A DNA stretch of 64,000 bases, from assembly GCA_012064415.1 (NCBI GenBank), contig SSNU01000209.1, positions 186,001 through 250,000 of the forward strand, written 5' to 3'. Shown here in pieces: positions 49,234-60,713 of this stretch. The DNA comes from Gyrodactylus bullatarudis. Its lineage: Eukaryota; Platyhelminthes; Monogenea; Gyrodactylidea; Gyrodactylidae. Within the stretch, counting starts at the first letter, position 1; each line of letters begins with the position of its first letter. Below the pieces are notes generated by a model that ran no database searches, was not told the DNA's origin, and saw nothing but the letters and a program-made list of their open reading frames with translations. The position numbers and the translations under genes were made by a program.

Positions 49234-52200
49234 ATGGGAAAGGCACAACCTACCAATGCGATTAGCAAATCCAAAAGTTCAACAAATCCAGGTATATTCA
49301 ATGATTTTTCATAATCTTTAGATCGTAAAAATCCTGAAAAGGGGTCTACGATGAGGTCTAGACGCACAATCAATCGGCTAAACATGTATAAAAACTTTAA
49401 GGCAAAAAGAGATCCTGATGGAAAAATAATAAGACCAGCCCCTTTTCAGTCTCGTCTTCCATCTGGCACGATGGCTAGAGTTGAACCGAATCGTAGATGG
49501 TTTGGAAATACAAGAATCATTTCACAAGATTCCCTTCAATCATTCAAGGAGATTATGAAAGTTAGAAATCCTTACGAAGTCACTTTACGACAAACAAAAC
49601 TTCCCATTTCCCTTTTGAATGAGAAAAAGCAAAAAACTAAATCTCATCTTTTGGCTCATGAAAGTTTCAGTTATGTCTTTGGCAAAAAGTCTCAACGTTT
49701 CCGACCCAAAATATCCTCTGACAACATTCAAGACTATGCAAAAGATGTGTCTAGCAAATTGGATAAATATGATAAATGCAAAGATCATAATATTGTGGAA
49801 GAAGATGAAAAGGTGAAGGATTTAGCTTCTGAACCTCATTTTAAAGCAGGTCGGTCAAAGAGAATCTGGAATGAACTCTTCAAAGTTCTTGATTCCTCCG
49901 ATGTCGTACTCTATGTACTAGATGCTCGTGATCCTCTTGGTACTAGATCTCCATATATTGAGAATTATCTTCGGGAGCGACCACATAAACATTTTATCCT
50001 TGTACTCAACAAGGTTGATCTTATTCCTGTATGGGTTACTAAACAATGGAAGACCATCCTTTCAAGGGAATATCCCACCCTTGTCTTTCATGCCGATGTT
50101 AAAAAGCCTCTGGGAAAATCAGCTCTCATTGGGCTTCTTCGTCAGTTTTCCCGATTCCACGCTAAGGACCGTTCCCAGATTAGTGTGGGAGTTATTGGAT
50201 ATCCAAATGTTGGAAAATCTAGTCTAATTAACACACTGAAGAGTAAAAAGGTGTGCAACGTTGCCCCTATAGCTGGCGAGACAAAGGTTTGGCAATATAT
50301 CACCTTGATGAAATCCATTTATCTAATTGATTGTCCTGGTGTTGTCTATCCACAAGGGGATACTGAATCTGATCTTGTCATGAAAGGTGTCGTTAGAGTC
50401 GAATATTTGGACTCTCCTGAAATTTACATACCAGACATTATGAAGAAAGTTAAACTGGAATACTTTCAGAGGCGATATAACCTCCCGATTTTGCCCAATC
50501 AAAAGTCCGAGAACGAAGCTGATGCTATTGACGATGATAAACTTGAGGAAGAAGTTTTTGATTGGTCGGCAAACTCTGAAGTGTTTTTGGAAACTGTTGC
50601 CAAATCAATTGGTCGTCTTCTTAAAGTTGGTTTGCCTTATATTCTTCAATATTCTAAACAATTACTCAAAATTTCAAACATATTTCTTATTTAACGATGC
50701 TACTTTCAAGTCATTATGTTTTTCTATAACAAATCCATTAATTCTATAGGGTGGTGAGCCAGATATTGAAACAACTGCCAAGAAAATTTTGAATGATTTT
50801 CAACGTGGATATTTACCCTACTTCACGAAACCCGAATTAACTGAAGAGGATGAGAATAATTTCAAAGCTCTCGGAATTACCCAGAACGATTCCACCAGAG
50901 GCCTAGACTCCCTCAAGACAGATATTCATGAAACTCAAGAAGAGGACAAGTCCCTTGAAGAAGAGTCAGACCAGGTAAATTGATCAGAAAATTTGATACT
51001 CTCTAAAAACTGCCACTGTACTTTAGTGAGATTAATTTGAGAACAGAGACAGCCCAGCATTGGAAAGTATGGCTACAGGTTACTACTATATTACATCTAC
51101 GGACCCCTTTTTTTTGAAGGTTCTTTCTTAGAAAAAACCTCATTTATCGTTCTATGGTTTACAGCCAATATTTGCTATTTTTTATACTTAAATCACCATT
51201 CTTTGATTTCCTTCTGTAACTTGATTTTTTTCAATTTGTTTGATCCTCCAATAATTGGACCTAATATTCACGATCGTTGAGAGTATCTGATAGGATAAGG
51301 ATAATATTTTATAAAAATCAAAAATGCTATGAATTCAAATTTAAGAGATACAGTTTGTATTTAACTGTAATAATGAGTAATGATAAAAGTGGATACCTTA
51401 ATTTGTCACGTTCTTTTTAATGAAATATAGTAAATTCGAGTTCATTGAAATACAATAATATTTTGAAAAATACTATCGTTCAATTAGGAATATTCTTTTT
51501 TATAATAGGTTGCAAAATAACAGAGTTATTCGCCACATTCCAACTTGATACTTTTCTATGTTAACTAAATGTCTACATGAAATTTTCTCACACCTTCATG
51601 CTAGAAATCTGAAAAGTACCAAATCTATTAGAGAGTCAAATAACATTAACTGTGGCAGATGTAGATCTTTTTTTCCTGACTTGTAGCCCACCTTGAAAAC
51701 CTTGGTTCGCATTCAGGCAATCGTCTAGTGACTAGTCTTAGTATGATTTTGATGTTATTCGACTTTAACACTTGATTTCAGGACTAAAAAACTGTAAATT
51801 CTGCATAATCATTGAAGATGTTTTTTTCCTCTAGGAGGAAACTGATCAAGATGCAACAAGCATGGACAGTGACGAAGACAAATCCCAAAGTGATGAGGAA
51901 GAGAATGATCGTACAATTGACCTTGGCATTGAGATGGCTTATCCCATTGTTAATGCAGTTGACGATCAACCCAGAAAGAAAAAGAAGAAATCTGTCAAAT
52001 TTTCCCTGGTAAAAACCAAAGAGTCTGACGACGAAGATGAGCTTGACGACGAGAAGGCTGAGGATAAGGACGATTCTGAAGAAGAAACAGACACCCTAGC
52101 CCTGGAACGTAAACGGCTTGAAAGACAATTGAAAAAGATTAAGAACAAAATCTCACAATCTTCGTTCAATAAAGGCCGTGGGAACAAACAAAAGAATAGA

Positions 52201-52236
52201 CTTACGCAAACCTTTACCAAGAAAAAGAAGAGATAA
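49234..52236 (+). CDS. GNL2: Nucleolar GTP-binding protein 2 (NOG2/GNL2)
   Basis: Circularly permuted GTPase needed for late nucleolar/nuclear maturation of the 60S ribosomal subunit. Exons 49234-49291, 49322-50625, 50750-50974, 51835-52236 join in frame to 662 residues. The N-terminal [19 protein letters not shown], then DRKNPEKGS and [10 protein letters not shown], aligns with the conserved NOG2 start, which supports exon 1 and its 30 nt intron (49292-49321). GTPase motifs appear in permuted order: LNKVD (G4), GYPNVGKSS (G1), [12 protein letters not shown] (switch I/G2), DCPG (G3). The region after KGGEPD ([12 protein letters not shown]) is also family-typical. The C-terminus is acidic then Lys/Arg-rich, as expected of a nucleolar protein. 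A tttttag acceptor-like sequence lies two bases before the ATG. The stop codon overlaps AATAAA (52235-52240). Confidence 0.95.
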
Positions 52237-52240
52237 TAAA
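52235..52240 (+). terminator. Poly(A) signal overlapping the NOG2 stop codon
   Basis: The stop and signal share bases (TAATAAA: stop 52234-52236, AATAAA 52235-52240). No other AATAAA was seen in the next ~100 nt. Confidence 0.5.
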
Positions 52241-53223
52241 ATTTTCTTTATTTTTCCACATTCTGTCATTTACATTACAACTTGAAATTTTAACCTTGCC
52301 CTGTCACCACGATACTCTGATAGCGAATTCAAATGAAATACTAAAATTTGACTTATTTCTCAGATCTTTAGAAAAGGATTTTTGTGAAATTTACGCATGC
52401 AGTATCAGTATTTTCTTTTATCGTTAAAATTGCAAAAACTGTTTAGTAGTATGATGAAATTTGTTGGAAAAAATAACGTGAAATGATACTGTGTCAAGTT
52501 ATTTTCACAATCATCTACACTGTAAGGATATATATTATACTGTTTTAGTAATTATTACAACTATTGATACTGCCAGTGTAGATTTCATATTCCCACGTAT
52601 CTGGTGAAAATATTTCTTCATAAAAATCCCCCACCTAGAGGGTAGTTGTAACCTGAGAAATGGAGTTATCTAGGCTGAAAAATTAATCTCTAAGAACAAT
52701 TAATCCCTAAACTCCCTCGCTTCTCATCATTTGTCTACAACAAGGTTTGTAGATAGGCTGATTACAACATTTGTGAATTATTAATTACTCGATAAAAGTT
52801 ATTTCACTTTTGCCAAGATGATTTATGGTAAGAATGATCCAGTGGGAAGAATTTCAGGTTCTGCCTACCTAGTAATCGGACAAGCAAGTGTCAAAGGCCT
52901 CGTCTCGTAGTCTTAACGATGACAAAAAGTGAACAAATTTCATTCTTGTTAGCATCCGCCAAAGCACCTAACCTACGATGAGTATAAATTTTGGGCATCA
53001 CAGAACATCCTAGTTCTGAGTATAGTGGTCCTCTCTCTGTTATTCAAACTTTTGCATTATTTAAAATAAATCGAAATTAATTAATTAATCTTCAATTTTC
53101 TCCAAAATACAACAGCACCCTGTCAAGAAATCTCTTCTTTTCACAGTCTTTTCATGTTCTCAAATGGCATTCCGTAATCGGAGTGCTTGTACTTGTGTGT
53201 GATGAAAGCTGTAGCATTCTCAA
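52241..53223. other. Intergenic region between NOG2 and the secreted-peptide cluster
   Basis: AT-rich, no ORF or RNA gene supported. No clear repeat was recognised. Confidence 0.5.
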
Positions 53224-53230
53224 TATAAAT
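53224..53230 (+). promoter_or_regulatory. TATA box of secreted peptide gene 1
   Basis: TATAAAT lies 50 nt upstream of the ATG, close to the spacing of the other two genes in the cluster (about 44-50 nt). Confidence 0.55.
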
Positions 53231-53273
53231 GAAAAATTAAAATTTTAAATCCAATTTTTCTTCTCGGTAAATT

Positions 53274-53471
53274 ATGTTGAAGATCGTTAGTGTATTTATG
53301 GTCCTATTGATTGCTGGCATTCTCAGTCAGAAATGTCATCTAACTGCAGAGGAAGGTAGCAAAGTCAAATTTCTTCTCAACTCAATGAGGAAAATTGTCA
53401 CCGGAAGTGCTGAATTCGCCTCAGATCTCAATAAAGGCTACATGGATACCCTCAAAAATGTTGAATTCTAA
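53274..53471 (+). CDS. Short secreted single-cysteine peptide 1
   Basis: Unrecognised 65-residue protein. MLKIVSVFMVLLIAGILS is a good signal peptide, with cleavage expected before QKC. The mature part (about 47 residues) is charged, predicted helical, and has a single cysteine at its third position. It is an intronless ORF with a TATA box 50 nt upstream and AATAAA at 53555-53560. Two neighbouring genes (54842-55030 and 55550-55741) share the size, signal peptide and mature Q-x-Cys start, but little other sequence. A secreted, perhaps disulfide-dimerised, peptide is inferred; the function is unknown. Confidence 0.7.
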   Translation: MLKIVSVFMVLLIAGILSQKCHLTAEEGSKVKFLLNSMRKIVTGSAEFASDLNKGYMDTLKNVEF

Positions 53472-53554
53472 TCCTTTCTTGAATATAAAAATATTGTCTC
53501 TCATTTTCATAAAAACTTTAAAAAAGATGAAACTCTGACTTTTTAAATCACTAG

Positions 53555-53560
53555 AATAAA
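53555..53560 (+). terminator. Poly(A) signal of secreted peptide gene 1
   Basis: AATAAA 84 nt after the stop codon. Confidence 0.45.
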
Positions 53561-53680
53561 TTATTCTAGCCTTTATCTTCATGTCATTCAGTAAATCTAA
53601 GATGAAAAGGGTTTCATCATAATAGTTGAATTCCATTTTATTCATAATTCATAACCAAACAGTTCTTCAAAAAGACATAA

Positions 53681-53796
53681 ATTGACTATAACGTCATTCG
53701 CTTGCTATCTGACTATGTCGTCTTCTACCTTTTATTTGTCGATAAAGACGAAGAAGGTGTAATATTCCTTGAATAATAAGCATTATAGCAGTTATG
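53681..53796. repeat. Single arm of the 38.2 kb foldback MITE family
   Basis: Diverged match to the arm at 38192-38320: starts ATTGACTATAACGTCATTCG and continues through GGTGTAATATT and TTGAATAATAAG. Only one arm was recognised. Confidence 0.6.
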
Positions 53797-54819
53797 TTGG
53801 TTAATTATTATTTTATTCCTAACTAGGAAAACTGTTTTTTAAATGACTAAATCTAAAATCTTCAATAAATATTAGTAAAAATATATTCAATCGAAATATA
53901 TGCCTCTTCCAGGCGTTTCGGTACTAACATACTCAGGCATCTTCTTCATATCTGTTCGTTCATTTCTTGATTTGTTGATTTTGAAAATTTACGCCAATCC
54001 CATATAACATCCATACAAAATAGACACATTTGTACATGAAAACAAATCTTGAATTTCTTGGCCTCGAACAATAATATGTCCAAAACAACTATTAAATAAA
54101 CTATTCACGATCTCGTCGTAACTTACCATTCCTTACACCTCAAAACACATTTCAACTACAACTAAAGGACTTCATTACCTGTAATACCTCATTAGGAAAT
54201 CTGTGAAACATTCAACTTTCAGGCATCGAATCACATTATCCCCCAGCGTGAATACCGAGCAGATATTTTCTCATCAAAGCCCATATATATTAATGAATTC
54301 AATATACTTTTTAGTAGTTTTTATGAATTCAACGTACTGCAGCATTTAGTCTTAGTCAAGATCCCCATAAATAAACCCGAAACAACTCTCAATACTCGAT
54401 TCTGACTAGGATCACCATCTCGATAAGAATGAAGCCCCTTCTTAGTGAAGCTTCTATTGAAAAAATAATACAAGACTATAGAAGCCCGTTCTAATGTTCC
54501 AAAATTGAGATAGTCTTCCTTGGGTTGAGATGCTTGTAATCTAAACTCTTCAATTTTATCTCAAAGCCTCTGTAATCTTATTGGTCCAGGTGAAAGGCTT
54601 GTTTTATTCCAATTATACTTTTACTAATAGGTTCCAGATTTCATAGTTGTGAGTCAAATATTGATTTTACAAGACTAATATTTTATAATAACTTCCAATG
54701 TCTTAAACAATAACTTAAACCAGTTTCATTTCTCCGGGAGATGTGAGAAATTAAAGTTTCTTCTTGAATTCTTAACAGAACAATGATCGCTCTTTTTTAT
54801 TCAAATGAAAATAGATAAA
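53797..54819. other. Repeat-like sequence without a gene
   Basis: No intact ORF. The stretch near 53900-53950, read on the minus strand, contains GATGCCTGAGTATGTTAG then ACCGAAACGCC, a module I associate with 3' ends of retroelements in invertebrates; that link is weak. Minus-strand frames from 54600 downward are broken by many stops. Confidence 0.3.
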
Positions 54820-54820
54820 C

Positions 54821-54826
54821 TTTATT
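54821..54826 (-). terminator. Poly(A) signal of secreted peptide gene 2
   Basis: AATAAA on the minus strand 16 nt after the stop codon. Confidence 0.5.
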
Positions 54827-54841
54827 TTCTGAAGATGATAA

Positions 54842-55030
54842 TTACATTGAAAGAATAATATCATTGCCAGCTTGCTGAATTTGGGCTACTTCTTCAAGGA
54901 CAAGAATTTTGAGGGCTGTAACGACACTCCTGACTTTCGTCAAGTCTTCACGTCTTGTTGTAGCACAATCTTGACCAAAGACAGCAGTCATGCCAATGGC
55001 GACAACCAAGAGGATCAATTGAAATTTCAT
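54842..55030 (-). CDS. Short secreted single-cysteine peptide 2
   Basis: Unrecognised 62-residue protein. MKFQLILLVVAIGMTAVFG is a clear signal peptide; cleavage would give a 43-residue peptide starting QDC, with no other cysteine. The rest is a probable amphipathic helix (hydrophobics near every third to fourth residue). The ORF is intronless, with TATATATAAAG about 45-50 nt upstream and a poly(A) signal just downstream. The mature length equals that of peptide 3 (43 residues) and both begin QDC, which supports common ancestry despite low identity. It is transcribed divergently from peptide 3. Function unknown. Confidence 0.7.
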   Translation of the reverse strand: MKFQLILLVVAIGMTAVFGQDCATTRREDLTKVRSVVTALKILVLEEVAQIQQAGNDIILSM

Positions 55031-55073
55031 AACGAGGTTCTCTCTCTTCTTTAAGCTTTTCTTGTAATTTATC

Positions 55074-55084
55074 CTTTATATATA
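55074..55084 (-). promoter_or_regulatory. TATA box of secreted peptide gene 2
   Basis: On the minus strand this reads TATATATAAAG, about 45-50 nt before the ATG. Confidence 0.55.
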
Positions 55085-55505
55085 TTCAAAATTCATAATT
55101 AATTGCTTTCAATTGGAGTTGATAGGATCAACTGTCTCACATGACTACAAAAAGAATAAGCTCCTTTATAACATTAAAGTACATGAATAATAGGTTACAA
55201 ATTTCATTCATGGATTTATTTTTGACCAATCGAATTAATCTCGCACAAAATGAGTGATAATCCACGATTACCTATAGCGTGATCATTCGTCTGTGATTTA
55301 AAACTATTGCCTTTTTATTTTATCTCAAAATTTTCATATTTTCAGGGACAAGTTAATGTTTGTTGAACGATTAATTAATTAACATAATATATAGAAAGAA
55401 AGATTAGGACTCTTGACAGAAAATCTATGAAATAGATCACATGTCTTCTTTGATCTCTCAAAAATTAATTAGGAAGATACTCGAAAACCCTCTTTTCGTC
55501 ACTGA

Positions 55506-55514
55506 TATAAAAAG
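55506..55514 (+). promoter_or_regulatory. TATA box of secreted peptide gene 3
   Basis: TATAAAAAG 44 nt before the ATG, with AGAGAGCAGAGA in the likely 5' UTR. Confidence 0.6.
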
Positions 55515-55549
55515 CGTAAGAGAGCAGAGAATAATCAAAACCTTGAATC

Positions 55550-55741
55550 ATGAAATCATTCCTTTCAGTAATTCTTGTTCTTGTCGCCATCTTTTCCATG
55601 GTATCCGCTCAAGATTGTGATGCCAACATTGAGGCTGCCAAACAAAAGATGACTGAGCTTACTCAAGAAGTTATGCTCAACATTGAAGAACAATTTGATG
55701 CTGCTATAACCCAGATTGATGCTCTTCTTGACTCCTTATAA
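55550..55741 (+). CDS. Short secreted single-cysteine peptide 3
   Basis: Unrecognised 63-residue protein. MKSFLSVILVLVAIFSMVSA is a textbook signal peptide. The predicted 43-residue mature peptide starts QDCDANIEAAK, has one cysteine, is acidic, and carries hydrophobics in a heptad-like pattern (for example ITQIDALLDSL), so a helical or coiled-coil oligomer is plausible. It is intronless, with a strong TATA box 44 nt upstream and AATAAA at 55765-55770. Sequence and layout tie it to peptides 1 and 2. Role unknown; a host-interaction or cuticle/gut secreted peptide are guesses only. Confidence 0.75.
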   Translation: MKSFLSVILVLVAIFSMVSAQDCDANIEAAKQKMTELTQEVMLNIEEQFDAAITQIDALLDSL

Positions 55742-55764
55742 ATGAATTTAAAATATCCTTTTTC

Positions 55765-55770
55765 AATAAA
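55765..55770 (+). terminator. Poly(A) signal of secreted peptide gene 3
   Basis: AATAAA 24 nt after the stop codon. Confidence 0.6.
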
Positions 55771-57692
55771 CAAGTTTTTTTTGATGAATAAACTCAAAAT
55801 TCTGTTCAGGGATCACAAAAATTTTATTTTAAATTGCGCCGCAAATTACTAATAGTATCATACTATACTAAGTATACTAGTATTCGAAAATTGAATTTTA
55901 GAAAAATTCATTGAAAAAATATTGGCGGGTTATTTAAGACTTTTGATAATAAAAATTCCTTATATTTTTCTCTCAACATGTAATAACTTTTCTCAAAGGT
56001 TTTAAAGCCAAGTGGCAAATTCAGATTTTAAAAAAATTTTCCCAAAAACTCATTTTCTAAAACCCGAGTTGCACTGTATAATTTACTGAAATATATTGAC
56101 AACATATGGGTCATTTTATGAATTTTACACAACTCCTTTAAAATTAGGCCTAAAACTAATCGGGAGAGATTTTTAGTCATTTCAAAGCACGAAAGTTATC
56201 AGCCCTTGTTTCTTTCCGGTCACAAACAGACAAGGAATTACATGGAAAAGGTGACCATTGAAATTTTGTGATTTGAAACGAAGAAAATTTCATAATTCGA
56301 ATTTTTAATTTTTGAATTTTTTCTATGAAGTATTTAATCAATAAATTCAAATTATTGATTAAATAAAGCTAATTGATATGAAGTTTTCATCATAAATTCG
56401 AATTTATCAAAGATTTTTTGAAAATCAATGAAATTTCGATAACTCAAAATCTCTCGAAAATGGGGTAACTTTACGTCCCACTGTACGTTCAGTGTATACA
56501 CTGTACGAGTTTCCACTTTGAACGATCGATAATAAATTGTCCCTACTCTCATGTGAACCAATTCTTGTAATTTTAACCCCTAATTTCTTTTTTCTAATTT
56601 GAGTGAGAATTTTTCAAAAAAATAATTTATGTTTGAAAAGTTGCTAATTGTTTTTTAATTACAGTTAGACCTATGTCTTGAGAACTAAAAATGAATCTCT
56701 TCTTTCTACCTCGTTTAAATTTAGTTTTCGAAATCATACTTATGATACGGTATCATTGATACCTTTCAAGATATAGTCAATAACCCAGTTGAGTAATGAT
56801 AGTTTTGACTTAGACCTTGAAGAGTAAAGATAAAAAATGTGTAAATTTTTTGAAAATATGATTTGCGAAAGGGTGTGGGATAGTTGGATTTTGGCAAATG
56901 AGTAAGTACATCAAGATGGTCACTACTAGGCTTGTTATTTGTTTGTTTTGGAGGCGAAAAAGACCCCCTACTCCGTCAATAAAGTTAGGGAAAAGCTATT
57001 TTTCTATAAAAATCAATTTCAGTGAAATAATACAAGTTTGACTATCTTTTAATTCGAATCTATGTACGATCAACTAAGCATGGAGAAAAAAGCTCTTTCG
57101 AATGAATATTGATAGAATGAAACTTATTATTTTTTATCAGAAAATTCTAGGTTCGTATAGAAATCCTACTTATAAGTATGATGGTGATTTCGTAAACTAA
57201 ATCGGGGCAGAGGGAAGAGGGTAATTTTTGGTTCACACAAGTCACAGGTCTGACTGTATCAATTTAATACGATTTTACTTTGGCTCATGAGTAGTACCTC
57301 GAAACCTAGTAAAGTTTGAAGATTTTAGAAATATTTCTTTTTGGCAAGATATTCAAATTTCTAATTATCATCTTTGATGGTGAAATTATTTCGAATGCTG
57401 AAAGGAATGGAGAATATGCAATATTAAAAAAATCACTTATTTTTTATTCTCAGGTTTGGTGAATTTTCAGACATTATGGAATGATCTATCTACATTGTAC
57501 ATTCTCTTATTTATGGATTGATTTCAAGACCAAAATAACACACAGCACACACTCTTCTGTACACAAAAGTAGAGATTTGGAAAAAAGATTGAAACTTTGT
57601 TACATACAGAACAATTGTGTAATGAAATAATGGGTAGAATATAATGAAACAAATGTTTCTGAAATTTTGATGATGAAAATAATAGTTTAATA
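55771..57692. other. Repeat-bearing intergenic region
   Basis: No gene supported. About 55895-56020 resembles the dispersed repeat at 24991 and 35353; about 56412-56467 resembles the spacer of the inverted repeat at 41155-41525. The remainder is AT-rich with no recognised features. Confidence 0.45.
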
Positions 57693-57698
57693 TTTATT
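57693..57698 (-). terminator. Poly(A) signal of SRP54
   Basis: AATAAA on the minus strand about 38 nt after the SRP54 stop codon. Confidence 0.55.
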
Positions 57699-57735
57699 AT
57701 TATTTGGCAAGGGATAAGGGGAAACAGTGGTTAGG

Positions 57736-59545
<1,810 letters not shown>

Positions 59546-60646
59546 ATGTCCCACATAATACATCCAGAAATTCAAGTGATTGGAAATAAACACTATAGAA
59601 AGAATCCAATGAGATCACAGAATAAATCTCTAAATGAAGAAGATCATTTCCACGAGGACCCCGTAGAACTCGAGAGTCTTGAAATAAATAATCAAATAAT
59701 TGTTAAACCTCTCAAGTTGAAAGATGATAAATTTACTTGCTCAATTCATATTCCATCGATTTTCTTTGGTTATATCATCGGCAAAGGACGTCAAAGTTTA
59801 AGAGATCTAGAAAATACTACAAAATGCCATATAATCATTCCGAGAAACATTTCCGAAATAACCATAGAGTCTACCAAAGAAAGTAGCATTGACGATTGTA
59901 TCAAATTAATCCAAATGAAAGTTACAGAATGCCGTTTAAAGTCTAAGCCATCTCATTATTTAGAATTTCATTTAGATACTCCAGAAATTAAGAATAATTT
60001 GATCAACTTCAAAAAAGGAATCTACGACAAGTATGGCAAGAGTAAACTTGATTCATGGAAAATTTATGAATCAATGTTTCAATTGGTTGAAAAATTCCAT
60101 ATAACCCTCAGTGTTTTTAATGCTGGAGATGATTTTGAATACAAGCTAGTGGAACAAGATTTGGAGGAATATCTCAAGACAGAAGAGGCTGTCAATCTCT
60201 TCCACAAAGGACCTTTCCATTTGGCTATTAGGGGCCTTGAGATTATGAACGATGATCCTAGTTCAACTTGGGTCCTCTATGCTAGTGTCATCGATGAAAG
60301 TGGCAGAATCCAGGAGTTGGCAAATTCAATTGCCCACTATCTCCATTTTAAACAGTGGACCGATTCCTTGAAAGGAGACCAGATGAAAGTCAAACTCCAT
60401 GCAACTTTGATAAATTCTAGCAAGAGGACCGAGGAAGAAAAGGAGAATTCAGGCAAGGATAAAGGTTTTGATGTTAGGGAAATCTTGAAAGATTTTGGAA
60501 ACTATGAATTCACTTCAGGTTGTATTATTGACAAAATTAGAATAGCTCAAGTCCATAGGATCGGCACACATGGAAATATTTACGATAGCTACATTCAGAT
60601 TCAGCCAGACGGAAAAACAAGCATGTTGAAAAATTATGACAATTGA
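59546..60646 (+). CDS. ASCC1: Activating signal cointegrator 1 complex subunit 1
   Basis: ASCC1 is a subunit of the ASC-1 complex, which acts with ALKBH3 and ASCC3 in alkylation damage repair and in transcription coactivation. Single exon, 366 residues (human about 400). The early motif IQVIGNKHYRKNP matches the conserved N-terminus; a KH domain follows (about 60-125) with GYIIGKGRQSLRDLE; then an AKAP7/2H phosphoesterase-like domain with paired H-x-T motifs, HITLSVF at residue 185 and HATLINS at residue 285, plus the conserved IMNDDP and VLYASV segments. AATAAA is at 60679-60684. It is convergent with the LETMD1-like gene, with 67 bp between stops. Confidence 0.93.
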   Translation: MSHIIHPEIQVIGNKHYRKNPMRSQNKSLNEEDHFHEDPVELESLEINNQIIVKPLKLKDDKFTCSIHIPSIFFGYIIGKGRQSLRDLENTTKCHIIIPRNISEITIESTKESSIDDCIKLIQMKVTECRLKSKPSHYLEFHLDTPEIKNNLINFKKGIYDKYGKSKLDSWKIYESMFQLVEKFHITLSVFNAGDDFEYKLVEQDLEEYLKTEEAVNLFHKGPFHLAIRGLEIMNDDPSSTWVLYASVIDESGRIQELANSIAHYLHFKQWTDSLKGDQMKVKLHATLINSSKRTEEEKENSGKDKGFDVREILKDFGNYEFTSGCIIDKIRIAQVHRIGTHGNIYDSYIQIQPDGKTSMLKNYDN

Positions 60647-60649
60647 TCC

Positions 60650-60655
60650 TTTATT
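60650..60655 (-). terminator. Poly(A) signal of the LETMD1-like gene
   Basis: Minus-strand AATAAA 58 nt past the LETMD1-like stop and four bases beyond the ASCC1 stop codon. Confidence 0.5.
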
Positions 60656-60678
60656 TACATGATATTTGTTTAATTTTT

Positions 60679-60684
60679 AATAAA
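60679..60684 (+). terminator. Poly(A) signal of ASCC1
   Basis: AATAAA 33 nt after the ASCC1 stop. Cleavage downstream would fall near the LETMD1-like stop codon. Confidence 0.55.
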
Positions 60685-60713
60685 TTGAGATAAATCTTCA
60701 ATAATCTGTTTGG

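Noticed and set aside
49351..50694. NOG2 starting at the ATG at 49351
   Set aside because: Exon 1 at 49234 plus a 30 nt intron restores the conserved N-terminus, and the 3' extension past 50625 is intron.
51966..52220. Minus-strand Ser/Phe-rich ORF
   Set aside because: Shadow of the acidic/basic NOG2 C-terminus.
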